From contig NZ_JAPQEZ010000002.1 in the NCBI RefSeq assembly GCF_026798195.1, positions 124,001 to 188,000 on the forward strand: a stretch of DNA of 64,000 bases. Reading direction: 5' to 3'. Shown in pieces: positions 35,102-43,264 of this stretch. This DNA comes from Lentilactobacillus senioris (lineage in GTDB: Bacteria; Bacillota; Bacilli; Lactobacillales; Lactobacillaceae). Position 1 is the stretch's first letter. The number at the start of each line of letters is the position of its first letter. Made by a program: the position numbers and the translations under genes. Below the pieces are notes generated by a model. It had not been told where the DNA came from. It did no database searches and worked only from the letters and a program-made list of their open reading frames with translations.

Positions 35102-36619
35102 CTAGATAAAAGTCATGATTGCTAGAAAGGCAATCGTAGAAATGAATAGGTAGATCATTAATTTGAACATGAACTTCCACCAATCAGTGATGTTCACGTG
35201 AGCAATAGCTAAGGCCCCCAGAACCACACCAGAAGTTGGAGTAATCAAGTTTACCCAGCCAGAAGCACTTTGGTAAGCAGTGACTACTAAGCTAGGATCA
35301 ACGCCAGCAAACTTACCCATTGGTCCGATAATTCCCATAGTAGCTGCTGCTAATCCAGAAGTGGATGGAATTAAGAATGACATTGGGATATAGAAAATGA
35401 AGGTTACGATAATAAATAATGCTGACCCTAAGTTGGAAAGGCCAGTTTCACCCCAATGAAGAACGGTGGCGGTAATATTACCGTCGTTCATAACCACTTG
35501 GATACCCCGAGCTACGGCTACGATAATGGCAACGCCTAAGAAGTCGCTCATTCCGTTCATGAAGGATTCAATAAAAGTAGCTTCTTTCATCTTAAAGATA
35601 AACATTACTAACACTGCAGCCATTAAGAAGAGTGTAGTAATTTCGGTAAAGTACCAAGAACCAAACGGTACGATATTAGAACCAATGATGTCACCGATTA
35701 CTGGTAAGTTTTGTAACCATTTGGCAAAGTTATTAAAGAAGGTCCACTTAGGATTAATGCTGTCCCAAGGTACCAAACCTAAAATCATGATGAAGAAAGT
35801 GAGACCAAAGATGGTTAAGACGGTTTTTTGCCGGCCAGTCATGCCTTCTTGATCCACGTTTTTAGTGTCTAATGCAAAGCGCTTGAGGTCATCTTCTCGT
35901 TGGTTGTAGACGTAGGAACGTTTAGGATCCTTTTCGACTTGAGAAGCGTAGTGGTAAACATAGATAATACTGATCCCAACTGAGATCACTAATAAGACGA
36001 TCCGGGATAACAAGCCATCTCCAGGAGAAATATTCAGAGATTGAGAGGCCACCCCGGTCGCAAACGGATTAACGGTAGATGCTAAACATCCTACTTGAGA
36101 ACCCACTAGCGCAATAGCAACTGCGACTAATGAATCAAAGCCTACGCTAATCATTACCGGAATTAAAAGGGGATAAAAGGCAATTGTTTCTTCAGCCATT
36201 CCATAAGTAGAACCACCGATTGCAAATAAGATCATTAAAATAGGAATAAGTAATTTTTCGCGACCCTTAAAGCGGGTAACGATTGAAGCAATCCCATCAT
36301 CTAATGCTCTAGTCTGATTGACAACACCTAAAAAGCCACCAATTACTAAAATAAATAGCGAAATCGAAATAGCTCCGTCAGTTTTATCGTTTCCAATCAT
36401 TCCGTAGATTGGAGCAGAGAAAACATCCAAAATTCCTTGCGGATTAGAAGCCACAGATCGATAAGTATTAGCAATAATATTGCCAGCTTTATCTGTGGAA
36501 TAAGAACCTGCCGGAATAATCCAGGATAGTAATGCAACGAAAATAATAATCAGGAATAAAATCGTGTACGCCGAGGGCATCTGAAACTTCTTCTTGGTCT
36601 TCTTAGTATCATTTTGCAT
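35102..36619 (-). CDS. YfcC family transporter
   Basis: Membrane protein of 505 aa with about 12 segments. The motifs PSAYTILFLIIIFVALLSWIIPAG at the start, GSTYGMAEETIAFYPLLIPV and GCLASTVNPFATGVAS are characteristic of the YfcC/C4-dicarboxylate-ArcD-like family. Substrates may be peptides, amino acids or dicarboxylates. It is the first gene of an operon with pepV. A well-formed promoter lies about 125 nt upstream, leaving a long untranslated leader of 115 nt in which I see no known riboswitch. Confidence 0.85.
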   Translation of the reverse strand: MQNDTKKTKKKFQMPSAYTILFLIIIFVALLSWIIPAGSYSTDKAGNIIANTYRSVASNPQGILDVFSAPIYGMIGNDKTDGAISISLFILVIGGFLGVVNQTRALDDGIASIVTRFKGREKLLIPILMILFAIGGSTYGMAEETIAFYPLLIPVMISVGFDSLVAVAIALVGSQVGCLASTVNPFATGVASQSLNISPGDGLLSRIVLLVISVGISIIYVYHYASQVEKDPKRSYVYNQREDDLKRFALDTKNVDQEGMTGRQKTVLTIFGLTFFIMILGLVPWDSINPKWTFFNNFAKWLQNLPVIGDIIGSNIVPFGSWYFTEITTLFLMAAVLVMFIFKMKEATFIESFMNGMSDFLGVAIIVAVARGIQVVMNDGNITATVLHWGETGLSNLGSALFIIVTFIFYIPMSFLIPSTSGLAAATMGIIGPMGKFAGVDPSLVVTAYQSASGWVNLITPTSGVVLGALAIAHVNITDWWKFMFKLMIYLFISTIAFLAIMTFI

Positions 36620-36742
36620 GGTGTCACTTCCTTTACTAATTATTAATACATACTATAAACAATAAATGTGGTGAAAAAATGAACTTTTACAGAAGATAAA
36701 TAATAACGTGATTAATTTTTATTATTTTTTCCTGTTAAAAGT

Positions 36743-36771
36743 ATTATAGCAATAGTGAGCAAAGGGTTCAA
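36743..36771 (-). promoter_or_regulatory. Promoter of the yfcC-pepV operon
   Basis: Minus strand: -35 TTGAAC (36766-36771), 17 bp, extended -10 TGCTATAAT with TATAAT at 36743-36748. Confidence 0.82.
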
Positions 36772-36796
36772 TGAAAGCAGTGCCAACAAATTAACT

Positions 36797-36823
36797 AAAA
36801 AAGACCACCATATAATGGTAGCC
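36797..36823 (-). terminator. Terminator of the trpXYZ operon
   Basis: Minus strand: stem GGCTACCAT/ATGGTGGTC (two G-T pairs) followed by T6. Confidence 0.8.
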
Positions 36824-36841
36824 TTGCTCAGAAAATATTTA

Positions 36842-37615
36842 TTAATCAGCTAAATCACTAAAGTAATCGTAAAGTTGTTCTTGGGTTAAATCTTGTTTAG
36901 CTTGTCCGTTGACGTCAAAAACAATTTGGCCGTGACTTAATACAATTAACCGGTTACCAGATTGAAGGGCATCCGTTAAATGATGGGTAATCATTAAACA
37001 GGTAAGATTTTCTTCGTTAATTCGTTGGTTAGTAATACGCATTAAATCAGTGGAGGTCTTAGGGTCTAAAGCAGCAGTATGTTCATCTAACAGTAAGATA
37101 TCTGGCCGTTTAACCGTAGCCATCAAGAAGCTAAGGGCTTGGCGCTGTCCACCAGAAAGTTTACCAGTGGGAGCATTTAGGCGCTCGTGAAGATCGTTAG
37201 GCATAGTAGCAGTCAGTTCTTCAAAAGAAGGTAGTTGTTGTTTGAGTTTTCTGGGAAGGAGAGTTCTTCGTTGCCCCCGTTTTTGGGCTAGTAGTAAGTT
37301 TTCTGCTACCGTCATCCGTGGAGCTGTTCCCATCTTGGGATCTTGGAAAACACGACTTAAAAAACGGGTCCGTTTTTCGACGCTTAAGTGAGAAATATCC
37401 TTGCCATTAAGTAAAATTTGGCCGCTGGTAATTGGCAAATCGCCTCCGATAACGTTGAATAAAGTAGATTTACCAGCACCGTTGGTCCCAAGGACGGTAA
37501 TGAAGTCGCCTTGATTAATGGTTAAATTGAGGTGATCCATAATGTTTAGTTCTTCAGGGGTTCCCGCATTTACGGTTACCACCACGTTTTTTAGTTCTAG
37601 TAATGGAGTGGCCAT
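36842..37615 (-). CDS. trpZ: ABC transporter ATP-binding protein, tryptophan-type
   Basis: ATPase of 257 aa. Walker A GTNGAGKST, signature LSGGQRQA, Walker B ILLLDEHTAALD and switch His MITHH are intact. The DEHTAALDP variant of Walker B is typical of the ABC family that serves ABC_sub_bind receptors. It starts 1 nt after the permease gene ends. Third gene of a receptor-permease-ATPase operon. Confidence 0.85.
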   Translation of the reverse strand: MATPLLELKNVVVTVNAGTPEELNIMDHLNLTINQGDFITVLGTNGAGKSTLFNVIGGDLPITSGQILLNGKDISHLSVEKRTRFLSRVFQDPKMGTAPRMTVAENLLLAQKRGQRRTLLPRKLKQQLPSFEELTATMPNDLHERLNAPTGKLSGGQRQALSFLMATVKRPDILLLDEHTAALDPKTSTDLMRITNQRINEENLTCLMITHHLTDALQSGNRLIVLSHGQIVFDVNGQAKQDLTQEQLYDYFSDLAD

Positions 37616-37616
37616 G

Positions 37617-38507
37617 TTACTTACCTCCTTTTAAGAACGTGTGTCTAAGTCTAAAGCGACTTTCCATCGCTGGGACCATCATAAAGATTGCTAACACGAT
37701 AGCTGAAATCAAATTTAAATCATTAGCATTAAAGCCAAGGGTTAAGACAATTAAAATCACGAAACGATAAAGGATACTCCCGAGGGTAGTAGCAATTAAG
37801 CGTTGATTCATCGTTAATTCTCCAAAGACCACTTCGCCAATAATAATCGAAGCTAACGCCACTACAATCACGCCGATTCCCATGTTAACGTCGGCAAAAC
37901 CGTTATTTTGGGCAACTAAAGCGCCACCTAAGGCAATTAAACCATTAGAAACCCCGACACCCATAATTTGCATGTTGTCAGTACTGATACCTAAAGATTT
38001 GGCCATGGTTGGATTATCACCAGTGGCGATAAAAGCTTGTCCAAGGTTAGTTTGGAGAAAGTAAATAATGATGGCGGTGATAATAGCGATGATGATTAAG
38101 CCCAAAACCACACTATTAAAGTATGGTGGTAATGAGTTTAGGAACTGGCCGTTGAATAGGGTGTGTTTGCCGTATAGGGAAAGGTTAGCTCGGCCCATAA
38201 TTCGTAAATTAATAGAGTACGTGGCGGTCATCACTAAGATCCCAGCCAACAGAATCGGAATTTTTCCCTTGGTGTAAAGTACTCCAGTAGCTAGACCAGC
38301 TAAAGTGCCGGCGCCAAAAGCCAACAACGTGGCTAAAATTGGTGAAACTCCGTGAGAAACGGCAGCGGCACAAACCGCGGCTCCTAAGGGAAAAGTTCCT
38401 TCTACGGTCATGTCCGGAAAGTCTAGAATTCGAAAGGTTAAGAAGAGGCCTAACCCAATGACACCCCAAATGAGGCCTTGTCCGATTGCAGATACGATTA
38501 TACTCAT
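37617..38507 (-). CDS. trpY: ABC transporter permease, tryptophan-type
   Basis: Membrane protein of 296 aa with about nine segments in the branched-chain-type permease family. GLFLTFRILDFPDMTVEGTFPLGAA at the start and ATGDNPTMAKSLGIS in the cytoplasmic loop are signatures of the permease partner of ABC_sub_bind receptors. It overlaps the receptor gene by 4 nt. Confidence 0.85.
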   Translation of the reverse strand: MSIIVSAIGQGLIWGVIGLGLFLTFRILDFPDMTVEGTFPLGAAVCAAAVSHGVSPILATLLAFGAGTLAGLATGVLYTKGKIPILLAGILVMTATYSINLRIMGRANLSLYGKHTLFNGQFLNSLPPYFNSVVLGLIIIAIITAIIIYFLQTNLGQAFIATGDNPTMAKSLGISTDNMQIMGVGVSNGLIALGGALVAQNNGFADVNMGIGVIVVALASIIIGEVVFGELTMNQRLIATTLGSILYRFVILIVLTLGFNANDLNLISAIVLAIFMMVPAMESRFRLRHTFLKGGK

Positions 38508-39502
38508 TTGATTAGTTCTCCCTTCGTTTTGGCTTCTTGAATTAAGTTAGCAGGAATATTAATACCTAGCTTCTTGGCTTGCTTTTCGTTGATAATCAGT
38601 TTACCGGTGTCGACAAATTGGATGGGTGTGGTGGCTGGATTAGCCTTACCCTTTAAAATTTTGGCGGTCATTTTACCAATCGCCACTCCGGTTTGGTATT
38701 GATCGACACTATAAGTAGCTAGGCCACCGTTTTTCACCATGGTGTCCACAGCTGGAAAAACCGGAATCCCTTGTTGATCGGCAGCGGCGGATAGGGTACT
38801 CATAGCCCCGGCGATGGTGTTATCGGTAGGAACATAAATCGCATCCACTGAGCCAGCTGCTTTTTGAGCTACTTGATTCAAGTCATTAGAGTTGGTGATG
38901 GAGTAGGCTTTATATTGGATGTGCTCTTTTTGACACATTTGAACGAACTGTTTGTATTGGGACACGGCGGAATCATCGCTGGAAGTGTAGATGATACCAA
39001 GGGTTTTGAGCTTAGGCATTAATTGTTTGATTAACCCCAGTTGTTGCTTAAGTGGTGCTCGATCAGAAACGCCGGTGATGTGGCCACCGGGGCGTTTATT
39101 ATTTTGAACCAAACCAGCGCCTTTAGGATCGGTAACGTCTCCTAAAATCACTGGGCGATTAGTGATGGTGTTGGCTAATGCTTGAGCCGCTGGGGTAGCA
39201 ATTCCAATTGAAATATCAGTGTCTTCATTTTCAAACTTGGTGCTCATGGTTTTCAGGTTACTCTGATCATTTTCAGCGTTTTGAAAATCAATCTTCAGGT
39301 TCTTACCTTCGGTGTAGCCGCCGTCCTTTAGGCCGGCAACGATTCCCTTATGAATGGCGTCAAGGGCGGGGTGAGACATTAACTGTAAGATCCCAACTGT
39401 GGGGGTCTTGCTGATTTGCTGAGAAGAAGTGGGTTGTTCTTTGACAAACGCCACTCCTAAAAATACTAGTAAAATAATAATAAGGCCGTACATTCGTTTC
39501 AT
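38504..39502 (-). CDS. trpX: Substrate-binding protein of a tryptophan-type ABC transporter
   Basis: Receptor of 332 aa in the ABC_sub_bind family. A hydrophobic N-terminus (4-20) without a lipobox Cys suggests a membrane anchor. TVGILQLMSHPALDAIHKGI, LGIIYTSSDDSAV and the C-terminal KLGINIP are typical. In streptococci and lactobacilli this family includes TrpX for tryptophan. I start at ATG 39502; upstream only a weak AGAAAG site is seen, and an in-frame TTG at 39538 lacks a site too. Preceded by a complex leader with a Trp-containing peptide. Confidence 0.83.
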   Translation of the reverse strand: MKRMYGLIIILLVFLGVAFVKEQPTSSQQISKTPTVGILQLMSHPALDAIHKGIVAGLKDGGYTEGKNLKIDFQNAENDQSNLKTMSTKFENEDTDISIGIATPAAQALANTITNRPVILGDVTDPKGAGLVQNNKRPGGHITGVSDRAPLKQQLGLIKQLMPKLKTLGIIYTSSDDSAVSQYKQFVQMCQKEHIQYKAYSITNSNDLNQVAQKAAGSVDAIYVPTDNTIAGAMSTLSAAADQQGIPVFPAVDTMVKNGGLATYSVDQYQTGVAIGKMTAKILKGKANPATTPIQFVDTGKLIINEKQAKKLGINIPANLIQEAKTKGELIK

Positions 39503-39544
39503 AGTTTTTTCTTCTTTCTTTTCAAAGTGGGTGATCAAAATTCA

Positions 39545-39594
39545 GCGAAAAAAAAACGAGTAATCCAGCCGGTGGCGGAATTACTCGAAAAAAA
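39545..39594 (-). terminator. Attenuator terminator 2 before trpX
   Basis: Minus strand: stem CGAGTAAT...ATTACTCG (39557-39587), with inner GCC/GGC, followed by T9 (39548-39556). Ends 43 nt before trpX. It begins immediately after the T run of terminator 1. Confidence 0.85.
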
Positions 39595-39623
39595 GCGGCC
39601 AGCCGGATTTCATCCGACCAGCC
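39588..39623 (-). terminator. Attenuator terminator 1 before trpX
   Basis: Minus strand: a 12-bp stem GGCTGGTCGGAT/ATCCGGCTGGCC (three G-T pairs, loop GAA, 39597-39623), then GC and T7 (39588-39594). Confidence 0.85.
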
Positions 39624-39770
39624 TTAGTTAGTGAAAGATTACCGGCCCGGATGCGTTTTTGATCGCAACAAGATCAAGCCGCATCCGAATCGATGTGACT
39701 TGTTACCGGCTTTGCCAAGTTTGAAGTACGTAACAATTAGTCATAGTAATCTTTCCTTTCGTGTGAGAAT
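39595..39770 (-). ncRNA. trpX leader RNA, probable tryptophan-responsive attenuator
   Basis: Leader of about 180 nt up to terminator 1. In order: a 13-codon ORF with one Trp codon; a long hairpin (39648-39687, CGGATGCG/CGCATCCG with inner TTGATC/GATCAA); a spacer with GCCGGTAATC (39637-39646); and two terminators. GTAATC is complementary to GATTAC in terminator 2. AGCCGG at the end of the small ORF is complementary to CCGGCT found in both terminators. It lacks the T-box sequence and matches no riboswitch I know. Confidence 0.65.
39703..39744 (-). CDS. Leader peptide with a single Trp codon
   Basis: Thirteen codons, MTNCYVLQTWQSR, then TAA. AAAGGA lies 9 nt before the ATG, a far better ribosome site than that of trpX. 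The Trp codon is the tenth, with Tyr and Cys codons nearby. The stop region (AGCCGGTAACAAG on the RNA) is complementary to parts of the downstream hairpin loop and terminators, so ribosome position would change the RNA fold. Role inferred. Confidence 0.55.
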   Translation of the reverse strand: MTNCYVLQTWQSR

Positions 39771-39776
39771 ATTTTA

Positions 39777-39806
39777 ATATTAAGCTAGTTAGGTACCATT
39801 CGTCAA
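39777..39806 (-). promoter_or_regulatory. Promoter of the trpXYZ operon
   Basis: Minus strand: -35 TTGACG (39801-39806), 18 bp, -10 TAATAT (39777-39782), placing the transcript start near 39770, just ahead of the leader peptide. Confidence 0.75.
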
Positions 39807-39835
39807 CTAAAAATATTTACAAAGGGGAATTTAAG

Positions 39836-40495
39836 ATGGCTAATCGAACGTTATTACGAGTCCTAGTACCAGAAATGGCGCGCAATCAAACGGGAAACGT
39901 TGCAAAAACAATTCAAGAATATTTATGGCAGAAACAAGTAGCTGGTTTAACCATCAGAAGGAGCTTGACCGGGTTAGCTGATTATACAGCGCGTCAAGAT
40001 AACGTCTTGGAAGATTCGGCTTTTAATAACGATCCGCTGATTTTAGAAGCCGTGTTGCCTAATGAACAATTAGCTCAAGTATTACCAACGATTAAGTCAA
40101 TGGTGGTGGAACGTGGTGAAGTGACAACCGTGCCAGAGGAGGCTGATAACAAGTTGAAAAATAATCTTAGTGAACATATGAATGTCAAAATTTTTATGAA
40201 AAACGTTAAGCAAAGTGATGGCAGGGATGATTTAGACGTTGTTTTAAATACGTTGCAAGAAGCTGGAATCGATTGGGTTTCAGTTACCAAGGGAATCAAG
40301 GGTTTTGGTAAGGAACGCAAGCAATACAGTCCCAAGTTTTCGTTTAGCAAAAACGTGCCAGTGGTGATCGATATTTTTATGACCGAGCAACAAGCTCAGG
40401 TGTTATTACCGGAATTAGAAGCAGCAGTGACCGAGGGAGTGGTGTTTAAAACTAGTGCTAGTTTAGTAATTAAAAATGAAGGAGTGAGGCGTTAA
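39836..40495 (+). CDS. Tandem DUF190 protein linked to CrcB
   Basis: Protein of 219 aa made of two DUF190 domains (about 5-105 and 115-215), a PII/GlnB-like ferredoxin fold. Each half has a strand LRVLVPEM or MNVKIFMKN, a helix and a GxxG or IKGFGKERK loop. DUF190 proteins commonly sit next to crcB and may regulate or assist fluoride export (established association, role unproven). AAAGGGG precedes ATG 39836. Its stop overlaps the first crcB start by 1 nt. Confidence 0.82.
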   Translation: MANRTLLRVLVPEMARNQTGNVAKTIQEYLWQKQVAGLTIRRSLTGLADYTARQDNVLEDSAFNNDPLILEAVLPNEQLAQVLPTIKSMVVERGEVTTVPEEADNKLKNNLSEHMNVKIFMKNVKQSDGRDDLDVVLNTLQEAGIDWVSVTKGIKGFGKERKQYSPKFSFSKNVPVVIDIFMTEQQAQVLLPELEAAVTEGVVFKTSASLVIKNEGVRR

Positions 40496-40881
40496 TGAAT
40501 TATTTAGTAGTTGCCTGCTTTGCTTTTTTGGGTGGCGTTACCCGTTACGGAATTAGTTTGTGGCTAGCTCCAACGCACGGTTTTCCGGTAGCTACCTTAT
40601 TAGTTAATTTAGTAGGCTGCTTTTTGTTAGCGTTTATTAGTCATTATGTTGGTGAAGTCAGTAAATTACCTAGTAGTGTAATTGTTGGTATGGGGACTGG
40701 TTTTGTCGGCGCTATGACCACTTTTTCTACCTTTAGTAATGAAACACTGCAAATGTTTTTACATCATCAATATGGGTTGGCGTTTATGTATGACGGAATT
40801 AGTCTATTTGGTGGCCTGTTAATTAGTTGGACAGCAATTTGGCTTAGCAGACAATTAGTAGAACGGAGGCGACCTGCATGA
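40495..40881 (+). CDS. crcB: Fluoride channel CrcB/Fluc, first subunit
   Basis: Small membrane protein of 128 aa with four helices. GGVTRYGIS, NLVGCFLLAF and GAMTTFSTFSNE hold the Arg, Asn, central Na-site and Phe-box elements of Fluc channels. Fluc works as a dual-topology dimer; two adjacent crcB genes usually give a heterodimer. It overlaps the following crcB by 4 nt. Confidence 0.93.
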   Translation: MNYLVVACFAFLGGVTRYGISLWLAPTHGFPVATLLVNLVGCFLLAFISHYVGEVSKLPSSVIVGMGTGFVGAMTTFSTFSNETLQMFLHHQYGLAFMYDGISLFGGLLISWTAIWLSRQLVERRRPA

Positions 40882-41222
40882 ATTTATTACTAGTTGGTGG
40901 CGGTGCGATGGTGGGTGCTAGTGCCCGCTACGGTATTTCTAACTTAGTCAAAAAGTACATTTTAATTACTTTTCCAATCGCCACGTTAGTGATTAACCTA
41001 CTTGGCTGTTTTTTGATGGGGTTACTGTTGGCCCAAGGGTGGGGCAATTCTGCCTGGTTGTTGTTAGGAACCGGGGTACTTGGTGGTTTTACCACTTTTT
41101 CCACTTTTATGAACGAATCCGCAATGTTAATTAATGCCCGTCAGTGGGGCCGATTAATCACCTATCTCTTAGTGAGTTATGTGGGCGGCTGGGGATTGTT
41201 GTGGTTAGGAATGCAGATTTAG
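40878..41222 (+). CDS. crcB: Fluoride channel CrcB/Fluc, second subunit
   Basis: Membrane protein of 114 aa with four helices and motifs GASARYGIS, NLLGCFLMG and GGFTTFSTFMNE. GGAGG lies in the end of the first crcB. The positive-charge pattern differs from the first subunit, as expected for opposite topology in a heterodimer. No fluoride riboswitch is seen before the operon and no clear terminator after it. Confidence 0.93.
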   Translation: MNLLLVGGGAMVGASARYGISNLVKKYILITFPIATLVINLLGCFLMGLLLAQGWGNSAWLLLGTGVLGGFTTFSTFMNESAMLINARQWGRLITYLLVSYVGGWGLLWLGMQI

Positions 41223-41308
41223 GTGGCGATGTCGCTGGACGTGGGTTAGATTTCCGCCGACCCCTTCTTACTATCAAATTTTCCTATTGCATCATTGCTT
41301 ATTTTTAT

Positions 41309-41337
41309 TTGAACTAGGCTCGTTAAATCATTATCAT
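41309..41337 (+). promoter_or_regulatory. Promoter of the esterase-helicase operon
   Basis: -35 TTGAAC (41309-41314), 17 bp, -10 TATCAT (41332-41337), 19 nt before the start codon. Confidence 0.65.
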
Positions 41338-41356
41338 TAACCATGGAGGTGATTTC

Positions 41357-42076
41357 ATGCAACATACAGAAATCGAATTGAATCGTGAACAAGCAACATA
41401 CTTAGATTTATACTTAAACAACACAAAGACCAAGTTACCATTGATTTTCATCGTACCTGGTGGCGGTTACAAGCAATTTCAAGCTAAGGATTCAGCGCGT
41501 GTGGCACTGAGCTTTATGACTAAGGGCTTTCAAGCAGCCGTAATTCGTTACCCAATTGGGGAACATAAAAGTTACGCGGATGGTAAGCAAACCGTAGCAG
41601 CTGCTGTGGACTACGTTGTAACTCACGCTGCAGAACTTAACGTGGATACCGATAAGTTAGGCATGTTAGGTTTTTCTGCTGGCGGACAGTTGGTTGCTGA
41701 ATATTCAACTCACGCAGACAGCGCCTTGAAGTACGTTTTATTGGGTTACCCAGTAATTGCGCCTACCTTGGATGAAGGGATGGGCGTCAAGTCTGAAGAT
41801 GTGAACGTCTTAGTTACAGAGCAAACTTTACCAACCTTTATCTTTGGTTCCATTAATGATACTGTGACGCCTTATACCCAACATATTGGTCCATATTCTC
41901 AAACTTTGGCAACTAACCACGTGCCGTTTGAATTGCACGAATTTAGCACTGGTAATCACGGTATTTCTTTGGCTAACGAGTACGTTGCCGACCAAAACGC
42001 CGGAGAAGTGTACCCAGAATTTGCTAGTTGGTTTGAAATGGCCTTAACTTGGTTACAACATTATACTAATGAATAA
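41357..42076 (+). CDS. Alpha/beta hydrolase, acetyl-esterase-like
   Basis: Protein of 239 aa with an alpha/beta hydrolase fold. The oxyanion-hole segment PGGGYKQF, nucleophile elbow GFSAGG, Asp region GSINDTVTP and final GNHGIS are those of carbohydrate acetyl-esterases and short-chain esterases (BD-FAE/COE type). No signal peptide, so cytosolic. GGAGGTG precedes ATG 41357. The stop overlaps the next gene by 8 nt. Confidence 0.85.
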   Translation: MQHTEIELNREQATYLDLYLNNTKTKLPLIFIVPGGGYKQFQAKDSARVALSFMTKGFQAAVIRYPIGEHKSYADGKQTVAAAVDYVVTHAAELNVDTDKLGMLGFSAGGQLVAEYSTHADSALKYVLLGYPVIAPTLDEGMGVKSEDVNVLVTEQTLPTFIFGSINDTVTPYTQHIGPYSQTLATNHVPFELHEFSTGNHGISLANEYVADQNAGEVYPEFASWFEMALTWLQHYTNE

Positions 42077-43247
42077 TGAGTATCAGGCCTTAACGTTTAA
42101 TGCAGAGTTAACTGCTGAACAGCAAGCGACATTAAAACAAATGATAGCTTTTACCCAAACGGCAATGACTCAATCTGAGCATGCCGTTTTTGTGCTTCAA
42201 GGAGAAGCAGGGACCGGTAAAAGTGTACTGCTAAATCAATTTTTTACTCAAATGGCTCGGCAGATAAATACGCCACGCTTTTTGGTTAACCATCCGGAGT
42301 TATTAAAAGTTTATCGCCAAATTGCTGGAGCAACCCCGGGCCTACTAAAGAAATTTTTCGAACGGCCAACTACGTTTATTAACAAAGCCCATAAGCAAAA
42401 CACACAGGTAGATTTAGCGGTGATTGACGAAGCACATTTACTGTTAAGCAAGGCTGATCATTATAATAACTATTATGGCAATAACCAATTGGCTGATATT
42501 ATTAATTTGAGTCATGTTACCGTCTTAGTATTTGATCCGGAGCAGGTATTAAAAACTAAAAGTTACTGGACAACTAAACGACTCCAGCAAGTAATTGGTA
42601 AACGGCCGCAACAGTGGGTACAATTAAAACAGCAGTTCCGATTACAGGCACCGGTAGAATTATTGAACTGGCTTAATGATTTTGTCAGTGGTGAAATAAT
42701 TAAACCAATAGAGCTACCAGCGACGGATTATGATTTTCGAGTGTATGATGATGCTGAAGCAATGCGTCAACAAATTGTAGCCAAGAACCAAGAAGTTGGT
42801 ATGGCTAGAATTACGGCCACCTCTGGTTACCCTTCCATCTTGGATGGCGGTAAACACTATATTACTGAAGGCCGGTTTAAGCTGCCTTGGGATCAATACA
42901 ATTTTACGAGTACCCCGTGGGCGGAACAACCTCAAACAATTGACGAGGTAGGAAGTATTTATACCGTCCAAGGATTTGATTTGAGTTACATTGGGATCAT
43001 TATTGGACCGCCATTTTACTTAACGGCTGATAAACGCCTCGGGGTTAATCCTGAGTTGGCAACTGACGTTGAGGTTTTTAAACATCGAGCAGACTTAAGT
43101 GGAATTGACTATGAAAATAGCAAAGTGGCCCTTTTACGTAATTCACTGAACGTATTACTAAATCGGGGGGTGAAGGGAACCTACTTGTATGCCCATGACC
43201 CCCGATTAAGAAATTGGTTAAACCAACAAGAAAACGCCTCCCGTTAA
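42069..43247 (+). CDS. DUF2075 family DNA/RNA helicase-like ATPase
   Basis: Protein of 392 aa. Walker A GEAGTGKS (near 46-53), Walker B VIDEAHLL (near 119), the YTVQGFDLSYIG segment and the C-terminal N-LLNRGVKGTYLY motif match DUF2075, a superfamily 1-like helicase domain found alone or in Schlafen-type proteins. It is complete but lacks extra domains. It overlaps the upstream esterase gene, which suggests coupling. Role in nucleic-acid metabolism is inferred. Confidence 0.85.
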   Translation: MNNEYQALTFNAELTAEQQATLKQMIAFTQTAMTQSEHAVFVLQGEAGTGKSVLLNQFFTQMARQINTPRFLVNHPELLKVYRQIAGATPGLLKKFFERPTTFINKAHKQNTQVDLAVIDEAHLLLSKADHYNNYYGNNQLADIINLSHVTVLVFDPEQVLKTKSYWTTKRLQQVIGKRPQQWVQLKQQFRLQAPVELLNWLNDFVSGEIIKPIELPATDYDFRVYDDAEAMRQQIVAKNQEVGMARITATSGYPSILDGGKHYITEGRFKLPWDQYNFTSTPWAEQPQTIDEVGSIYTVQGFDLSYIGIIIGPPFYLTADKRLGVNPELATDVEVFKHRADLSGIDYENSKVALLRNSLNVLLNRGVKGTYLYAHDPRLRNWLNQQENASR

Positions 43248-43264
43248 ACAGGAGACGTTTTTTA
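43228..43264. terminator. Bidirectional terminator
   Basis: Stem AAAACGCCTCC/GGAGACGTTTT with one C-A mismatch; the stop codon of the upstream gene lies in the loop. Confidence 0.82.

Noticed and set aside
41223-41300. Possible fluoride riboswitch near crcB
   Set aside because: The GGCGATG-like string is downstream of crcB and lacks the conserved aptamer core.
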